The position numbers and the translations under genes were made by a program. A DNA stretch of 48,336 nucleotides from Candidatus Glassbacteria bacterium (GTDB lineage Bacteria > Gemmatimonadota > Glassbacteria > GWA2-58-10). Below are positions 46,279 to 48,336 of the stretch, in pieces (within the stretch, counting starts at the first letter, position 1; each line of letters starts with the position of its first letter). A model generated the notes under the pieces. That model had not been told where the DNA came from and searched no databases. It saw only the letters and a list, made by a program, of their open reading frames with translations. The DNA lies in the NCBI GenBank assembly GCA_019456185.1, contig VRUH01000027.1, positions 1 to 48,336 of the forward strand, read 5' to 3'.

Positions 46279-48003
46279 TTATTCCCCGGTCAGGAGATGG
46301 GCAATGCGCAGCTTACGGTTGGAACTCACTTTACCGCAGAAGATCAATGTGTCGCCTCGCTTGAGAGGCTCGTCGCCGTCAGGGGCGAAATAGCACTGGC
46401 TGTCGCGGCAGAGCGCTATCGGTGTTATCCGGAACCCGGCGGCGAGTTCCGCCGGAGTGCAGAGGTCCTTGATATATACCTGGTCCAGGCGGTATTCCTG
46501 CATCAGCATGTCGAGCAGAACCCGGTTGGCGAACTGGTTGGTAACCTCGCGCAGCATCCGCCCGGAGCCTACCCGCCCCACGAACACCGGAATCGCTCCT
46601 ATTCTCCTGTAGTGGAACTCCATGTCTTCATCCACGGCACGGACAACGAGGATCAGGTCATGGCCGGCGAAATCGAGCCCGATAGCGAAATTTTTCTCGT
46701 CAACCGGCGTACAGATCGACACCCCGTCAAACTGATCGACATCGAGCTCGCTGCTGAGCGCATCTCCCGCTATGTACTCGATCCGCTCATCGCCGAAAAG
46801 ATTGCGCATTTTTTCGAGCTTTTCCTCGCTCGTCTCGATTATCACCGCCTGGCGCAGGGTGGCCTCAAGTTCGGCCACTATCGTACTGCCGATTATCCCG
46901 CCGCCCAGGACCAGGAACTTATCGCTTTTCAGCGGCAGCTCCGGGCTTTCGAGCCGGCCGAGTTTCGTAGTGGCCGCCGAGTGGTCCTTGAAGCCGATTA
47001 CGACCAACTCGCCTCCCGGTACCGAGGCTTCGCCGAATTTCATCTTACCGTCCTGCATGGCGGCCAACGGAGTGTAAGCCCCGCAGGAATCAAGTTCCTC
47101 GTGGGGAACCACTCTGAAATCCAGCGCGGCTGTGTCCGGGAAAAGAAACCTGTCCAGGAACTCGGTGACCTGCGGACGGATCATGCTGGACACCATCTTG
47201 AGACCGCCGCTGAAATGCGGCGAGATCGGCTCGACACCCAGCTTGCGGAATCTAGGGGCCGAGGCAGGAGCTCCGCTGAAGCTGCTGATTATCCTTACCC
47301 GTTTTTCCAGCATGGCCGCCAGCAGGATATTGCGCTCGTCCTCGCGGTACAGCAGGTAGGCCCCGGCCGCCTCATCCGGACGAAGCTGTTCGACAGTTTC
47401 CGCCTTGGTGGGCTTGGCCATGATATAGTTGATTTCGGGGTACTCCTGTTTGTACTCCTGCAGCATTTCCCGGTCCTCGCTGATCAGGAACACCAAGCTC
47501 CGCTTGATCAGGCCCTCGATAATCTTGTTGATCAGCTCCCTGTCATCGCCGAAAATCAGAAAATGACCCTGGGCCTGTTCGAGAATCTTCTCCATCACCC
47601 GGACGATCTTCAGGTTGTACACTTCCTCGACAACCACCCTGGCATACACATGGGCGCTGAGTACGATAAAGCGGGTGATCAGGAAGGCGCCGATCAGAAT
47701 GATAATCAACCGGATCGGCGAACCAGTGATGAACCCGTCGTCCGTGTAGCCGATTGTCGAAAAAGTTATCCAGATGAAGTAAAAGCACTGTATCAGCGTA
47801 CGGTCATTGCCCTGCATGTACTCGATCACGTAGAGCACGGCTCCGAAAAAAATCACCATGATCGTAATCGAGAGCAGAAAAACGATAAAGACACGGGCGG
47901 TTTCTCTGATCTGTGCGCGTTCATGCCACAGCAGGTCGCGGAGATAATTTCTGATCCGTCTCCCCCGCGTTTTCTCATTCGCCGCCTTTTTCCTGAGTTT
48001 CAT
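46279..48003 (-). CDS. Potassium-channel-like protein with two RCK domains
   Basis: A 574-residue ion channel subunit. An N-terminal basic stretch leads to one membrane helix (FIVFLLSITIMVIFFGAVLYVI), a pore loop (FYFIWITFSTIGYTDDG, filter residues 83-87), and a second helix (LIIILIGAFLITRFIVL). Two RCK-type units follow: FLIFGDDRELINKII... and, after residue ~330, FLVLGGGIIGSTIVAELEATL. The filter reads TIGYT instead of the usual TxGYG. It is therefore a KtrA/MthK-like gated channel with a variant filter, or a channel of altered selectivity. It lies upstream of fetAB and just after the dehydratase gene. Confidence 0.88.
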   Translation of the reverse strand: MKLRKKAANEKTRGRRIRNYLRDLLWHERAQIRETARVFIVFLLSITIMVIFFGAVLYVIEYMQGNDRTLIQCFYFIWITFSTIGYTDDGFITGSPIRLIIILIGAFLITRFIVLSAHVYARVVVEEVYNLKIVRVMEKILEQAQGHFLIFGDDRELINKIIEGLIKRSLVFLISEDREMLQEYKQEYPEINYIMAKPTKAETVEQLRPDEAAGAYLLYREDERNILLAAMLEKRVRIISSFSGAPASAPRFRKLGVEPISPHFSGGLKMVSSMIRPQVTEFLDRFLFPDTAALDFRVVPHEELDSCGAYTPLAAMQDGKMKFGEASVPGGELVVIGFKDHSAATTKLGRLESPELPLKSDKFLVLGGGIIGSTIVAELEATLRQAVIIETSEEKLEKMRNLFGDERIEYIAGDALSSELDVDQFDGVSICTPVDEKNFAIGLDFAGHDLILVVRAVDEDMEFHYRRIGAIPVFVGRVGSGRMLREVTNQFANRVLLDMLMQEYRLDQVYIKDLCTPAELAAGFRITPIALCRDSQCYFAPDGDEPLKRGDTLIFCGKVSSNRKLRIAHLLTGE

Positions 48004-48018
48004 TTCGTTCCGCCCGGT

Positions 48019-48336
48019 TCAGGATATTTTCATCTGGTCGAAATATGCGGACAAATCCACGTTACCGCCGCTGATAATCACGCCTACGCGCAGCGCTCCC
48101 CGGTCTGTTCCGGGAACGCGGCGTTCGAGCAGGGGGGCAAGAGGCACCGCCCCGCTGGGCTCCACAACAAGTTTCATCCGCTCCCAGAGGAATTTCATCG
48201 CACTCACTATTTCGGCTTCCGAGACCAGCACGATCTCATCCACCCGGCTGGAGATAACCGCGAACGTTTTCTCGCCCAGCGAGGTCCGCAGGCCGTCGGC
48301 GATAGTGCGGGGGTCGGTTTGCGGAATCAACTTCCC
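48019..48336 (-). CDS. Threonine/serine dehydratase, C-terminal part (cut by the window)
   Basis: The last ~105 residues of a PLP-dependent threonine/serine dehydratase: IADGLRTSLGEKTF, DEIVLVSEAEIVSAMKFL, LVVEPSGAVPLAPLL and VGVIISGGNVD are the closing blocks of the IlvA/serine-racemase group. The 5' part, including the PLP lysine, is beyond the right edge; the frame is open to the last base. It deaminates threonine to 2-oxobutyrate or serine to pyruvate. It is probably the short, single-domain (catabolic) type since no ACT-like regulatory domain follows. The stop at 48019 is 16 nt before the channel gene. Confidence 0.85.
   Translation of the reverse strand, partial: GKLIPQTDPRTIADGLRTSLGEKTFAVISSRVDEIVLVSEAEIVSAMKFLWERMKLVVEPSGAVPLAPLLERRVPGTDRGALRVGVIISGGNVDLSAYFDQMKIS

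Noticed and set aside
1-48336. CRISPR array or phage genes
   Set aside because: No regularly spaced direct repeats and no cas, capsid, terminase or integrase genes were seen.

Overview
The window looks like a chromosomal segment of a Gram-negative, largely uncultured bacterium, most likely from the FCB superphylum (the Glassbacteria / Latescibacteria / Zixibacteria type). The evidence is a secreted beta-propeller protein ending in an 'NPFNPST' FlgD/T9SS-like domain, several outer-membrane proteins (a TonB-dependent receptor and a beta-barrel), Gfo/Idh/MocA and GH109 enzymes, a GH42 enzyme and an SSS symporter. This placement is inference; no rRNA or marker set is present. No phage or CRISPR array was seen.

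Layout. 1-481: palindrome-rich non-coding DNA with a possible insertion-sequence end. 482-5.6 kb: a GH42 glycosidase, a DUF72 protein and hflK-hflC. 5.8-8.1 kb: a first sulfur module (cysK, a MoeB/HesA-type E1, TusA) behind a consensus promoter, with a 250-nt leader holding a candidate 15-residue peptide. 8.1-9.5 kb: rph-rdgB. 9.6-11.5 kb: a small AT-richer patch at a tRNA-Gly(CCC) with an IS3 remnant, PilZ and cold-shock genes and a MITE-like element with perfect 18-bp terminal repeats.

11.5-18.5 kb is the most interesting part. It is a single-strand operon reading Rrf2 regulator, DUF2061, CysH (APS-reductase type), threonine-synthase-like PLP enzyme, ThiS/MoaD-like carrier ending in Gly-Gly, MoeB-like E1, CysM-like PLP enzyme, and siroheme sulfite reductase fused to a C-terminal TusA domain. 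It reads as reduction of sulfate intermediates coupled to protein-bound sulfur (thiocarboxylate carrier) chemistry for cysteine and perhaps homocysteine.

18.7-24 kb: the secreted propeller protein behind a perfect sigma70 promoter, an AT-rich DUF2971 gene, an SLC13-type permease with TrkA-C domains, and a broken SixA-like gene. 24.3-27.3 kb: a cobalamin riboswitch, a BtuB-like receptor and TonB. 27.3-30 kb: a MocA-family oxidoreductase, a 21-bp perfect inverted repeat, a broken small membrane gene and thyX. 29.9-35.8 kb: a TetR-controlled envelope operon (TetR, LolA-like protein, two FtsX/LolE permeases, LolD-like ATPase, outer-membrane barrel) with a consensus promoter and an operator palindrome. 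35.8-42.9 kb: a nitrilase-family amidase, a methyltransferase, DUF2752, an SSS symporter, a GH109-like enzyme and two broken genes. 42.9-48.3 kb: a small conserved protein, the CCA-adding enzyme, a FetAB-type ABC exporter, an RCK potassium channel with an unusual TIGYT filter, and the 3' part of a threonine-dehydratase gene cut by the window end.

At least four gene remnants (SixA, the small membrane protein after thyX, the ORF antisense to DUF2752, and a molybdopterin-binding domain) carry frameshifts or internal stops. This suggests either active gene decay or assembly errors; read mapping would separate the two.
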